Position numbers and translations under genes: made by a program. Under the pieces are notes generated by a model. That model was not told the origin of the DNA, did no database searches, and saw nothing but the letters and a program-made list of their open reading frames with translations. From Methylosinus sp. LW4 (GTDB lineage Bacteria; Pseudomonadota; Alphaproteobacteria; Rhizobiales; Beijerinckiaceae), in assembly GCF_000379125.1 (NCBI RefSeq), contig NZ_KB900626.1, positions 3,110,667 to 3,174,666 of the forward strand: a stretch of DNA of 64,000 bases, read 5' to 3'. Every line of letters begins with the position of its first letter. Position 1 is the stretch's first letter. This document shows, one piece after another, positions 34,532 to 43,700 of the stretch.

Positions 34532-36247
34532 TCAGAGGGTCGCCCGCTCGCCGCTGGCGACCCAATGCTCGAAGTCGCCGAGCTTCTTGAACGGAAAGGC
34601 GGGGAGCGCTGCGTCGCGGCCGCGGATCGGCGCCTCGACGACGGCGTGCGGCGGCCGCAGCCCCGCGGCGTCGCACGTCTGCGCGGAGACGAGCGCCACG
34701 CAATCCATCTCTTTCGTCAACGACTCCAGCCGCGCGGCGATATTGCCGGTGTCGCCCAGAAACTGCAGCGACTGCCGGTCCGTCGGGCCGACGGCGCCGA
34801 CGATGGCGAGCCCGCTGTGCAGGCCGACGCCGAAGGCGAGCGGCGCCTCGAGATCATCCGCGAAATCGCGGCTGACGCGGCGGATCGCGCGCCAGACGCC
34901 GCTCGCCGCGCGGAGCGCCGCGCGGGCGCCTTCGGCGGCGTCGCCGTCCAGCCGAAACAGGCTCATGACGCCATCGCCGGCGACGCTGGTCACATGGCCG
35001 CCCTCCGCCAATATGGCGTTGGTGGTCGCGCGAATATAGGCGTCGACGATGTAGATCGCGTCATAGGGCAAGCGGTTGGCGGCGAGCTTCGTCGAGTCGC
35101 GCAGATCGACGAACATGGCCGTCACGAAGAGCTCGCGGCCCTGGTCGAGAAGAACGCACAGCCCGTCGAGCGGGCTGTCGGCCGGCAGCATGGGATAAAC
35201 GCCGATATCGCAGCTCGGCCGCGTCTGGCAGGCGAGGCGCACGCCCTCCGGCGCGCCGATCTGCGCCAATGTGGCGCGCTCCGCAGGGCCGGGCGGCGGC
35301 AGCTCCGACGCGCCATAGAGCACGCGAATGCGGCAGGTGGAGCAGCGCGCGCGCCCGCCGCAGACGGAGGCGTGCGGAATGCCCTTGAAGCGGCTGGCCT
35401 CGAGCACGGAAAAGCCGAAAGGCGCGCGAATGCTGCGGCCGTCGCGATAGTCTATGCGCACTGTGTCGAACATGCGCTCGCGCATGTTGCGCAAGGCGCG
35501 CAGCAGCAGGACGACAGCGAGCAGCGCGAGATAGGATATCTGCAGATAGAAGATGATCGACGCGAGCATCGCCGGCACATGCGCATGCGGCGATCCTTTC
35601 GCCGGCGGGCCATGCGCCTCCATCACCGCCTCGTCCATATAGGCGCGCAAGATCAGCTCCCAGCCGGAGTTGAGCAGGCCCGCTATGGCGAGAACGGGCA
35701 GAGCGAGCGCGAGAAGAAGAAACAGAATCGCGCGACGGCGATACCAATCGCGATAGCGCAGCCACATGTGAATGCCGATGCAGCCATGCGACCAGATGAG
35801 GACCATGAGCAGAAATTGCCGCGGCAGGCCGAAGGTCGGATCGCTGATCCAGAAGTGATAGAGAATGCGAAAATAGGAATCTTCCAAGCCGAAGGCGAGC
35901 ACGGCGACGCGCGTGTCGGTGACATGCGGCGCGAGCAGCAGCGGAATGGTGAGGCCGAGGCCGAGCTGCCATGCCTCTATCGCCGGCATGCGCAAATGCC
36001 GCCGGCGATAGAGCGCGAAAAGGCCGAGCGACATGTGAACGGTGAAGCAGAAGAGCAGCAGAGCGACGCCGAAGCTGCTGCGCCAGGGCGCGAGAATGAC
36101 GCCATGCCCGATAGCCTGGAGATTGTCGAGAAAGAGCAGTCCGGTCGCGTGAGAGATGAAATGACAGGCCGCATAGGTGAAGAGCGTGAGCCCCGTGGCG
36201 AGGCGCGTGCGGCGCTCCAAATCGAAGTTGACACTCCAAAGCGACAT
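34532..36247 (-). CDS. Membrane adenylate cyclase with [2Fe-2S] ferredoxin domain
   Basis: A 571-residue class III nucleotide cyclase with a redox-sensor layout. The N-terminal 250 residues form about six membrane helices with many histidines (29, 33, 48, 71, 108, 154, 160), suited to bind b-type haems. Next is a ferredoxin-like domain with Cys296, 302, 305 and 340 (C-x5-C-x2-C...C) for a [2Fe-2S] cluster. The C-terminal cyclase domain has both metal aspartates (FVDLRDST Asp381, GDGVMSLF Asp425) and the GNIAARLE block. The architecture recalls the haem-anchored rhizobial cyclase CyaC. Start ATG 36247 follows AAAGGATGG. A Crp-type regulator is transcribed divergently 50 bp away, so the pair probably forms a redox-to-cAMP circuit. 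Substrate ATP rather than GTP is inferred. Confidence 0.9.
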   Translation of the reverse strand: MSLWSVNFDLERRTRLATGLTLFTYAACHFISHATGLLFLDNLQAIGHGVILAPWRSSFGVALLLFCFTVHMSLGLFALYRRRHLRMPAIEAWQLGLGLTIPLLLAPHVTDTRVAVLAFGLEDSYFRILYHFWISDPTFGLPRQFLLMVLIWSHGCIGIHMWLRYRDWYRRRAILFLLLALALPVLAIAGLLNSGWELILRAYMDEAVMEAHGPPAKGSPHAHVPAMLASIIFYLQISYLALLAVVLLLRALRNMRERMFDTVRIDYRDGRSIRAPFGFSVLEASRFKGIPHASVCGGRARCSTCRIRVLYGASELPPPGPAERATLAQIGAPEGVRLACQTRPSCDIGVYPMLPADSPLDGLCVLLDQGRELFVTAMFVDLRDSTKLAANRLPYDAIYIVDAYIRATTNAILAEGGHVTSVAGDGVMSLFRLDGDAAEGARAALRAASGVWRAIRRVSRDFADDLEAPLAFGVGLHSGLAIVGAVGPTDRQSLQFLGDTGNIAARLESLTKEMDCVALVSAQTCDAAGLRPPHAVVEAPIRGRDAALPAFPFKKLGDFEHWVASGERATL

Positions 36248-36297
36248 GGACCATCCTTTGAAACGCTGACAAGACGAAATTTTCAGGAACGCGGGGC

Positions 36298-36987
36298 ATG
36301 ATACGAAAAAACCAGACGCTTGCACGCGTTAGTTTGTTCCGCTCGCTTTCCAAGGAGGAGATCGCGCAGCTCGACGCGCGCTGCGTCTGGCGCCGCGCCC
36401 AGGAAAAGGAATGCATCCTCAATTATAAGGACGACACTGCGGATATCTACTTCGTCGCCTATGGCGATGTGCGCGTGTCGATCCAGAGCGTCGCCGGCAA
36501 GGATCTGATGCTGCGCGTCATCAAGGAGGGCGAGTTTTTCGGCGAGCTCTCCGCGCTCGACGGCAAGCCGCGCTCTGCGGCGATCCATGCGATAACCGAC
36601 ACGGTGATCGCGCGCATGAGCCCGGCGATCTTCCGCGAGGTGATTCATCGCTATCCCAATGTCTGCGATCAGGTGCTCGAGACGCTGACCGGCGAGGTGC
36701 GCCGCCTCACCACGCGGGTCAATGAATTCACCAATCTCGACGTGCGCGGGCGCATTCACGCGGAATTGCTGCGGTTGGCGCGCAGCGACAGCGGCGGCGA
36801 GAATCGCGGCGTGATCTCGCCCGTCCCCACCCATGCGGAGATCGCCGCCCGCGTCAGCACGCATCGCGAGGCGGTCACGCGCGAGCTGAACCGGCTGGAG
36901 CGGGCGGGACTGCTGGAGCGCCGCCGCGGCGCCTTCGTGCTGCTCGATCTCGCCGAGCTCTCCGCCTCCGTCGAGGCGGCGCGGTAG
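36298..36987 (+). CDS. Crp/Fnr-family transcription regulator
   Basis: A 229-residue regulator. Residues 15-125 are a cyclic-nucleotide-binding domain with the phosphate-binding cassette FFGELSALDGKPRSAAIHA, close to the cAMP-binding consensus (GELALL..PRSA). There are no N-terminal iron-sulfur cysteines of the Fnr type (only isolated Cys29, Cys41). The C-terminal helix-turn-helix is VPTHAEIAARVSTHREAVTRELNRLE. It is divergent from the membrane cyclase, 50 bp apart, and is the obvious candidate to read the cAMP that enzyme makes. Crp-like dyads occur in the window at 42078-42093, 57814-57829 and 58207-58222. Confidence 0.93.
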   Translation: MIRKNQTLARVSLFRSLSKEEIAQLDARCVWRRAQEKECILNYKDDTADIYFVAYGDVRVSIQSVAGKDLMLRVIKEGEFFGELSALDGKPRSAAIHAITDTVIARMSPAIFREVIHRYPNVCDQVLETLTGEVRRLTTRVNEFTNLDVRGRIHAELLRLARSDSGGENRGVISPVPTHAEIAARVSTHREAVTRELNRLERAGLLERRRGAFVLLDLAELSASVEAAR

Positions 36988-37045
36988 CGAATCTCTCCCG
37001 CGGCATGGTCGTTGCTACCCGCGCAAGGACGCGGGGGAAGAGACC

Positions 37046-38197
37046 ATGAGCAAGTTCATTTACGCCCATGCCGGCGACGCCGACTGGAAAAGCGCCTTGG
37101 CCTCCTGCCTGGAGCAGATCGAACGACAACGGGCCGACGCGCCCGCGCCCAATCTCGGCTGGTGCTATCTCACCGACTATTTCACCCAGGCGGCGAGCGA
37201 TATTTTGTCGGCGCTGCGCGCGCGCCTGCCCGGCGTTCATTTCGTCGGGACGGTGGGGGTCGGCGTCGGCGCCGAGGCGGTGGAGTATTTCGACGCGCCG
37301 GGCCTCGCGATCATGCTGGCGGACCTGCCCGCCGAGGCTTTTGCGCTGTTTTCCTCTCTCGAGGCGCTGGAGGGGACGCCCGAGGGCTTCGAGCCCTTCA
37401 CCGCGCTGGTCCACGCCAGCGGCGGCACGCCCGATCTGCAAGCCAAGCTGGAAGCCGCGAGCGCCAAGCTCACCACCGGCTATCAGTTCGGCGGCCTCTC
37501 TTCGGCGCGCAACAAGGCGCTGTGCATCGCGGACGAGGTGCTGGCCGGCGGCTTCACCGGCGTCGCCTTCGGGCCGCAGGCGACCGTGTTCTCGCGCGTG
37601 ACGCAAGGCTGCCAGCCGATCGGCCCGCTGCGGACCGTCACCCGCGCGCAGGGCAATTACCTCGTGACCCTGGACGAGAAGCGCGCGCTCGACTGCGTGC
37701 TCGAAGATATGGGGCATACGCTCGACATAGACGACGCCGCGCTGCGGCTCGAGCTGGCGCAGACTCTGGCCGGAATCGTCGCCACTGGCGAGGACGCCTC
37801 CGCCAAGCCCGGCCAGTTCGGCGCCAATACGGAAGTGCGGCACATTGTCGGCGTCGGCCGCAAGGGCGGGCTGCTGATGATCGCCGAGCAGATAAAGGAC
37901 GGCATGCGGCTCGCCTTCTGCAAGCGCAACGCCGAGGCGGCCAAGCATGATCTGCTCCGCATCGTCGCGGAGGTGCGCGCCCAGGCGGAGGCCGCCGGCG
38001 GCATGAGAGGCGCGCTCTATATCAGCTGCTCGGGGCGCGGCGGCCCGCATTTCGGCGAGCCCAACGCCGAATTCCGCATGGTTCACGAGGCGCTGGGAGG
38101 CGAGACGCCCTTGATCGGCTTTTTCGCCGGCGGCGAGATCGCCCGCCATCATCTCTACGGCTATACTGGCGTGCTGACGGTTTTCGCCGGAGCCTGA
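37046..38197 (+). CDS. FIST-domain sensor protein
   Basis: A 383-residue cytoplasmic protein with FIST_N (about 20-210) and FIST_C (about 215-365) domains, a family that binds small ligands and is usually linked to signal transduction. Recognisable blocks are VGTVGVGVGAEAVEYFDAPGLAIMLADL and the C-terminal LIGFFAGGEIARHHLYGYTGVLTVF. It stands alone without a fused kinase or cyclase domain, but lies just downstream of the Crp regulator and upstream of the aldo/keto reductase. The ligand is unknown. Confidence 0.85.
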   Translation: MSKFIYAHAGDADWKSALASCLEQIERQRADAPAPNLGWCYLTDYFTQAASDILSALRARLPGVHFVGTVGVGVGAEAVEYFDAPGLAIMLADLPAEAFALFSSLEALEGTPEGFEPFTALVHASGGTPDLQAKLEAASAKLTTGYQFGGLSSARNKALCIADEVLAGGFTGVAFGPQATVFSRVTQGCQPIGPLRTVTRAQGNYLVTLDEKRALDCVLEDMGHTLDIDDAALRLELAQTLAGIVATGEDASAKPGQFGANTEVRHIVGVGRKGGLLMIAEQIKDGMRLAFCKRNAEAAKHDLLRIVAEVRAQAEAAGGMRGALYISCSGRGGPHFGEPNAEFRMVHEALGGETPLIGFFAGGEIARHHLYGYTGVLTVFAGA

Positions 38198-38215
38198 GAA
38201 AGAGGAAGCCCCAAA

Positions 38216-39094
38216 ATGAGCGCCGAGCCGCGCGGCGAGGATCCGAGCCGGATCGTCTCCGCCTCCGGGGTTTCCATGCCCCGCATCATCTATGGCACGG
38301 CCTGGAAAAAGGAGCGCACCGCCGCGCTGGTGGAAGAGGCGCTGCGGACCGGCTTTCGCGGGATCGACACCGCCTGCCAGCCCAAGCATTACAATGAGCC
38401 GGGCGTCGGCGAAGGTCTGGCGGCGGCGCTCGGCGCCGGGCTCGACCGCGCGGATATTTATCTGCAGACCAAATTCACGCCCTTCGGCGGGCAGGACCCG
38501 GAAAACATCCCCTATGACGCCGCCGCTCCGATCGGCGAGCAGGTGCGGCAGTCCTTCGAGGCCTCGCTGCGCAATCTGCGCGTTGATCGTCTCGACGGAT
38601 TGGTGCTGCACTCTCCCTACCCGGAAGACAAGGACACTCTCGAGGCTTGGCGCGCGATGGAGAGCCTTGCGGCGCAGGGCGGCGTGCGCCAATTGGGCGT
38701 CAGCAATTGCTATGAGCCGGCGCGGCTGAAGATGTTGTGGAAGAAAGCGCGGGTGAAGCCCGCCGTGATCCAGAACCGCTTCTACGCCAAGACCGGCTAT
38801 GACCGCGAGATTCGCGCTTTCTGCGCGAAGCACAAAATTTTCTACCAGAGCTTTTGGACGCTCACCGCCAATCCCGAAACGCTGGAGAAGCCGGAGCTCG
38901 TCGCTCTCGCCGAAAAATATGGGCGCGGCCGGGCGCAGATTTTCTTCCGTTTCCTGACGCAGCAAGGCGTTCTGTGCCTCACCGGCACGACGTCGCAGGA
39001 GCATATGCGCGACGATCTGGCGATATTCGACTTTTCCCTGACCGCGAAGGAATGCGCGAGCCTGGACGCTCTGCTGACCAGCGCGCCCGCCTGA
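38216..39094 (+). CDS. Aldo/keto reductase
   Basis: A 292-residue NAD(P)H-dependent oxidoreductase of the aldo/keto reductase family. The catalytic tetrad is visible: Asp in GIDTACQ, Tyr in KHYNEPGVG, Lys in LQTKFTP and His in LVLHSPYPED. The later VSNCYEP and FRFLTQQG segments are also typical. It follows the FIST gene by 18 bp with a GAGAAAGAGGAAG-like ribosome-binding region, so the two may be cotranscribed. Substrate unknown. Confidence 0.92.
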   Translation: MSAEPRGEDPSRIVSASGVSMPRIIYGTAWKKERTAALVEEALRTGFRGIDTACQPKHYNEPGVGEGLAAALGAGLDRADIYLQTKFTPFGGQDPENIPYDAAAPIGEQVRQSFEASLRNLRVDRLDGLVLHSPYPEDKDTLEAWRAMESLAAQGGVRQLGVSNCYEPARLKMLWKKARVKPAVIQNRFYAKTGYDREIRAFCAKHKIFYQSFWTLTANPETLEKPELVALAEKYGRGRAQIFFRFLTQQGVLCLTGTTSQEHMRDDLAIFDFSLTAKECASLDALLTSAPA

Positions 39095-39206
39095 CCAGCG
39101 TCGAAAGCGCGCGGAAACCGCCCTTGCATTCTCACGCTCGGCCGAAGATCATGCGGCGCGAGCGCGGGGGCGCGCGACGCGAACGTATCAGGGCGGCTGT
39201 ATTTCC

Positions 39207-41030
39207 ATGTCGAAGACGCTCGTTTCGGAAGATCAGAGTTTCTGGCAAGACCTCGACGACGAGGATCGCAATAAGATCAAATCCTGCGTGCAGCTGCGCA
39301 GAATTGCGCGCGGCGAGGCGCTGATCGAGCTCGGCGCGCCGTCGGAGACGCTCTATATCGTCAATTTCGGCCAGTTCGGCGTGGTCAACGCCGCCAATGG
39401 CGAGATTGTCGCCGAGATCGGCAAGGATCAGCTCATCGGCGAGATGGGATTTTTCACCCGCGAGCCGCGCGGCGCCAGCGTCGTCGCCATGCGCGACTCC
39501 GAGGTGCTGGAGATCGACCGCGCGCAATTCGACGCGCTGGTCGCGCAATTCCCCGATATGCAGCGCGCCGTCACACGATCGCTGGCCAAGCGCCTCGCCC
39601 GTCTCGGCGAGATCACGCGGCGCAATTTCCGCCAGAGCAGCCGCGTGCGCGTGATCGCGCTGATCGCCGCGGGCGGGGGATCTATCCCCGAAGGTTTCAG
39701 CGCGCGCCTGCTGCAAGCGATCAATGCGCGCGCCCGCGGCTGCGCGCGCGCCTCCGCCGATGCGCGCGCGCATTTCCCCAATGGCGCATTCGACCGCTAC
39801 GCCGTCGCCGATTGGCTCGGCGCGCTCGAGCAGGAGAACGATTTCGTTCTCTGCGTCGCCGATGGCGAATTGAACGAATGGACCCGCGCCGTTCTCAATT
39901 CGGCCGATCTGCTGATCACGGCCGTCGCCGACGGATCGCCGGCGCTCGATCCGGTCGAGCAATTCGCGTTCACCCTCTTTCCCGCCAATCGCCGGCGCAT
40001 CGTCAGGCTCTATCCGCATCGGCCGCAGACGCAGGAGCCCTCCGCGCCATGGCTGCGCGAGCGCGAAGTCTTCATGCTGCATCATGTGGCGATGGATTCG
40101 GGCGCGGATTTCGATTGTCTCGCGCGCTTCATCACGGGCCAGGCGATCGGCTTCGTCGCCGGCGCCGGGGGCGCGCTCGGCCTCGCCCATATCGGCATTG
40201 TGAAAGCCTTTCAGGAGGCGGGCGTCGTCTTCGATATTTTCGGCGGCAGCAGCATCGGCTCCGGCATGGCGGTGGCTTTCGCGCAATTGAAGACGCCGGA
40301 GGAGGTGGAGGCGGCGATTCATGAGATATTCGTGCAGAACGCCGCGCTGAAGCGCCTCACTCTGCCGAAATACGGACTGCTCGACCATACGATTCTCGAG
40401 GCGACGTTGGCGCAATCCTACGGCTCCATCGCCTTCGAGGATTTGTGGCGGCCGAGCTTCGCCATTGCGACCGACCTCTCCACCTATACGATGCGCGTGA
40501 TCCGCTCCGGCCCCACATGGCAGGCGGTGCGCGCCTCCTGCGCCATTCCCGGCGTGCTGCCGCCCTTCTTCGACGAGGACGGCCATATGCTGGTCGACGG
40601 CGCCGTCTCCGACAATGCGCCGATCGCGCCTATGCATGGGCTGAAGAACGGCCCCAATGTCGTCGTGGACCTGCGCAACTCCGATCCGCGCCTCTATGAC
40701 TTCGACTATCGCGCGCTGCCCGGCCGCAACGAGCTGCTCGCCTCCATGCTCAATCCGCTGCGCCGCAAGCCATTGCCCGATTGCCCCTCGCTGGCGGCCG
40801 TCATTCAGCAGGCGGTGTTCAGCAATATTCGCGAGAAGCCGGCCTTCTCCGGCGCGCTCGATCTCACCGTGCAGCCGCCGGTCTGTCCCGGCGCCAGCTT
40901 CATGACCTGGGACAAGCACCGCGAGGTCGCGGAATTCTCCTACAGATGGGGCCTCGAGACGATCGCCCGGCTGGAGGAGGAGGGAAACCCCGCCCTCGCC
41001 GAAATGCGCCGCCTGTCGCAGCCGAGCTGA
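39207..41030 (+). CDS. Cyclic-nucleotide-binding patatin-like phospholipase
   Basis: A 607-residue protein related to neuropathy-target-esterase/RssA-type lipases. Residues about 20-140 form a cNMP-binding domain (LIGEMGFFTREPRGASVVAM), residues 150-300 resemble the linker of NTE-like proteins, and residues 310-500 are the patatin domain. The oxyanion GGALGLAHIG, nucleophile GSSIG (GxSxG) and catalytic DGAVSDN are all present, so the esterase is probably active on phospholipids. It lies in the cyclase/Crp neighbourhood, suggesting control by cyclic nucleotide. The intact C-terminus suggests a complete protein. Confidence 0.9.
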   Translation: MSKTLVSEDQSFWQDLDDEDRNKIKSCVQLRRIARGEALIELGAPSETLYIVNFGQFGVVNAANGEIVAEIGKDQLIGEMGFFTREPRGASVVAMRDSEVLEIDRAQFDALVAQFPDMQRAVTRSLAKRLARLGEITRRNFRQSSRVRVIALIAAGGGSIPEGFSARLLQAINARARGCARASADARAHFPNGAFDRYAVADWLGALEQENDFVLCVADGELNEWTRAVLNSADLLITAVADGSPALDPVEQFAFTLFPANRRRIVRLYPHRPQTQEPSAPWLREREVFMLHHVAMDSGADFDCLARFITGQAIGFVAGAGGALGLAHIGIVKAFQEAGVVFDIFGGSSIGSGMAVAFAQLKTPEEVEAAIHEIFVQNAALKRLTLPKYGLLDHTILEATLAQSYGSIAFEDLWRPSFAIATDLSTYTMRVIRSGPTWQAVRASCAIPGVLPPFFDEDGHMLVDGAVSDNAPIAPMHGLKNGPNVVVDLRNSDPRLYDFDYRALPGRNELLASMLNPLRRKPLPDCPSLAAVIQQAVFSNIREKPAFSGALDLTVQPPVCPGASFMTWDKHREVAEFSYRWGLETIARLEEEGNPALAEMRRLSQPS

Positions 41031-41063
41031 ACACGCGCGCGCCCACGGGCGCCCGCGCCATGC

Positions 41064-41990
41064 TCACGCCGCGTCGAGCGCGGCGCGCAGCATGGGCAGA
41101 TAGCGCTGCGGATTTTCCAGCATCGGAAAATGCCCGCAATTCTCGAAGAGGACGAATTCCGCCTCCGGCAGAAACGCCTTCAGCGAATCGCCGATCGTCG
41201 CCACGAGATTATGGGTGGGATCGCTGTCGCCCCAGACGATCGTCACCTTGCGCGGGCTGGCGACATAGGGCTTTTCGGGCGTCGCCATCAAGGCCTGATA
41301 GGCGTTGCAGAGGCAAAAGCAGCCGCCGCGATCGAGGCCCGCGATCGCCTCTTCCGCTAGCTTCGGCGCGATGGAAGAGGTCGCCGGCGGCATGGCGACC
41401 TTATACCAATGCCGCGCCACCACATGATCGAGCGCGCGCATGAAGAACTGCCCGACATAGGGCCGCCGAATGAGATTCATGCGATCGGTTCCCGCCGCCC
41501 ATTTCTGCGCCTGCGAGATCGAGACCGTCTGCTGCAGCATGAGATGACGCACGCGTTCGGGCCGCGCCGCCGAGAAGGCGACGCCGGCGAAGCCGCCGAG
41601 ACAGGCCATGTCCAGCACCGCGTCCTTTATCTCCAGCTGCGCGAAAAATTCGTCGAAGACCTCGCAATAGCTCGGGACATCGAAGCGAAATCCCGATTTC
41701 ACGAAGGATTGGCCAAAGCCGGGCGTCTCCACGCAAATGACGCGCGCATGGTTCGACATTTCGTCGATGATCGGCAGATATTGCTCGATGACGTTTGGCG
41801 GATCGGGCACGATCACCAAAGTCTTGTCACCGGCGCCGTTCTTCTGCGGCGCGATCAAAGTCCGCAAGCTCGCGCCGCGCGTCTCGATGAATTGGCCCTT
41901 CGCGCCATTCAGCGTCGGCCCCGCCTCGCTGCGAGCGGCGCGCGCGCGCCGATCCGCCCACAACCAGCGCGACATTTCGATTGCATCCAT
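41064..41990 (-). CDS. Alpha/beta hydrolase with a cysteine at the nucleophile position
   Basis: A 308-residue alpha/beta-hydrolase-fold protein. The nucleophile elbow, normally GxSxG, reads DMACLGGFAG, placing Cys where Ser is expected. The acid (WGDSDPTH) and histidine (NCGHFPMLENP) of the triad are present. A Cys nucleophile occurs in dienelactone hydrolase-like enzymes, so activity is possible, perhaps as a thioesterase or acyltransferase. It is divergent from the cyclopropane-synthase-like gene across a 402-bp region with Crp-like dyads. Substrate unknown. Confidence 0.85.
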   Translation of the reverse strand: MDAIEMSRWLWADRRARAARSEAGPTLNGAKGQFIETRGASLRTLIAPQKNGAGDKTLVIVPDPPNVIEQYLPIIDEMSNHARVICVETPGFGQSFVKSGFRFDVPSYCEVFDEFFAQLEIKDAVLDMACLGGFAGVAFSAARPERVRHLMLQQTVSISQAQKWAAGTDRMNLIRRPYVGQFFMRALDHVVARHWYKVAMPPATSSIAPKLAEEAIAGLDRGGCFCLCNAYQALMATPEKPYVASPRKVTIVWGDSDPTHNLVATIGDSLKAFLPEAEFVLFENCGHFPMLENPQRYLPMLRAALDAA

Positions 41991-42077
41991 TTTTCTCGTC
42001 TCCGCTGCAATTCATTTCGGCGCGACGCGGATCGCGCTCGCCTGTCGATCCTATAGAGCGGACGCGCGCTCGCGCCC

Positions 42078-42093
42078 TGTGTGACAGCACACA
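42078..42093. promoter_or_regulatory. Crp-like dyad TGTGT-N6-ACACA
   Basis: A perfect inverted repeat with five-base arms and a six-base spacer, the geometry of Crp sites (TGTGA-N6-TCACA), lies 90 bp upstream of the divergent hydrolase gene and 300 bp upstream of the methyltransferase gene. Given the Crp-type regulator at 36298-36987 it is a plausible target site; binding is inference. Confidence 0.4.
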
Positions 42094-42212
42094 CAAATTC
42101 CTCGCCGACCCTTTTAACACCTCGGATCAGGCTCGGGCCGCTCGTCATCCCACAAGATGCGACGAGAGGGGTCGAGCGCAAGCTGAGCAGCTTGTCATCA
42201 TGCAGAAATAAT

Positions 42213-42231
42213 GTGACAACTTTCGTCACAA
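42213..42231. promoter_or_regulatory. Dyad TGTGAC-N7-GTCACA upstream of the lipid-modification genes
   Basis: A perfect six-base inverted repeat with a seven-base spacer lies 162 bp before the methyltransferase start. Its arms match Crp half-sites (TGTGA/TCACA), but the distance between arms is longer than the canonical spacing, so another dimeric regulator is also possible. Nothing else gene-like is seen between 41991 and 42392. Confidence 0.35.
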
Positions 42232-42392
42232 TGTCGCCATGCGACGCCACCGCGCAGCACGGCCATCCGCATGAATAACGAGAGGCGCGGCGCGAATAGC
42301 GCGGACGTGCGGAAGATTTCGCGCGTCGTTTCCAGCGCGAGCAGCGCGGAAATTCTTTGCCGAAAGCGCGCGATATGAATTGGGAGAGACAC

Positions 42393-43670
42393 ATGACGGA
42401 TACGAGATATATGCCCGAACATGCCGCGCGCGCTTTCGACGCGAAGACGGCGCGCCGACAGCTTTCGCTCGCGCAGCTATTGGGAGCGCGTCAGCCGAAG
42501 GACGCTTTCTTCGAGATGCTGTCGCGCCATCTTCATCAGGGAACGCTGATCGTTCGTCACAATGGCGTCGATCATCGCTTCGGCGCCGGCGATGACGCGC
42601 CGATCGTGCTGCGCGTGCTGCGCGACGATTTCTTCAGCCGCGTGCTCGCCTTCGGCAATCTCGGCATGGGCGAAGCCTTCATGGCGCAGGATTTCGAGGT
42701 CGAGGACGACCGTCTGGTCGACTGCCTCACAATGCTGTGCCGCGCCGGCCTGCACAAGAAGCTGCGCTCCGATTGGAGCTTTCTGCTTCGCTATGCCGGC
42801 ATGCTGGCGAGCAATCGACTGCTGAGCCCGGCGACCAATGTGCGCCGTCACTACGACATCGGCGAAGACGTGTTCGACGCCTTTCTGCTCGATCGCTATC
42901 AGGTCTATTCCTGCGGCTATGCGCATTCGCAGGACGACGCCGCCGATCTCCTGCAGCAGCGCAAGCTCGATCGCATTTGCCAGAAGCTCGAGATCGAGCC
43001 CGGCCAGTCGCTTCTCGATATCGGCTGCGGCAAGGGCGGCATGCTGATTCACGCTGCGCTGAATTTCGGCGCGTGCGGCGTCGGCGTCACCAATAGCGTC
43101 GCGCATCATGCGCGGGCGCAGGAGAACGCCGCCAAATATGGCGTCTCCGATCGCGTGCGCTTCATCCTCGGCGATTATCGCGAGATCGAAGGCTCTTTCG
43201 ATCGCATCGTCAGCGTCGGCATGCTCGAGCATGTGCGCGCCAAGGATTATCCCGCCTATTTCGGCGCCATAGAGCGTCTGCTCGCGCCGAAGGGCCGCGG
43301 CCTCGTGCATGTCATCGGCTGCAACACGGCGATCAATCGCCATGATCCCTTCATTCAAAAATACGTCTTCCCCGGCTCCGACACGCCGAAGCTCTCCGCC
43401 ATGACGACAGAGCTCGAGAAGAATTGCCTCGCCATTCTCGACGTCGAGAATATGGCGCGCCATTACGCCGTGACTCTGCGTCGCTGGCTGGAAGCCTTCC
43501 GCGCCAATAGCGGAACGCTCGATCCAGTGCGCTACGACACGGTCTTCAAGCGCATGTGGGAATACTACCTCAGCTGCGGAATAGCTTCCGCCATGGCCGG
43601 GGACCAGGCGCTCTATCAGCTCCTCTTCACCAAGGATTATCACGCGCCGTACCGGCTGCAGCGCGTCTGA
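42393..43670 (+). CDS. Cyclopropane-fatty-acyl-phospholipid synthase-like methyltransferase
   Basis: A 425-residue S-adenosylmethionine-dependent methyltransferase of the CFA synthase family, which modifies unsaturated acyl chains of membrane phospholipids. The N-terminal 120 residues match the lipid-binding part (FGNLGMGEAFMAQDFEVEDD) and the C-terminal domain has the SAM motif LLDIGCGKGG and VSVGMLEHV. Start ATG 42393 follows GGGAGAG by five bp; an ATG 18 bp upstream is less favoured. The next gene is an acyl desaturase, supporting lipid modification; whether the product is a cyclopropane, methyl or other modified chain cannot be told. Confidence 0.9.
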   Translation: MTDTRYMPEHAARAFDAKTARRQLSLAQLLGARQPKDAFFEMLSRHLHQGTLIVRHNGVDHRFGAGDDAPIVLRVLRDDFFSRVLAFGNLGMGEAFMAQDFEVEDDRLVDCLTMLCRAGLHKKLRSDWSFLLRYAGMLASNRLLSPATNVRRHYDIGEDVFDAFLLDRYQVYSCGYAHSQDDAADLLQQRKLDRICQKLEIEPGQSLLDIGCGKGGMLIHAALNFGACGVGVTNSVAHHARAQENAAKYGVSDRVRFILGDYREIEGSFDRIVSVGMLEHVRAKDYPAYFGAIERLLAPKGRGLVHVIGCNTAINRHDPFIQKYVFPGSDTPKLSAMTTELEKNCLAILDVENMARHYAVTLRRWLEAFRANSGTLDPVRYDTVFKRMWEYYLSCGIASAMAGDQALYQLLFTKDYHAPYRLQRV

Positions 43671-43700
43671 TGCGCGATTTCATTTTTTACGGGGGTGCAT

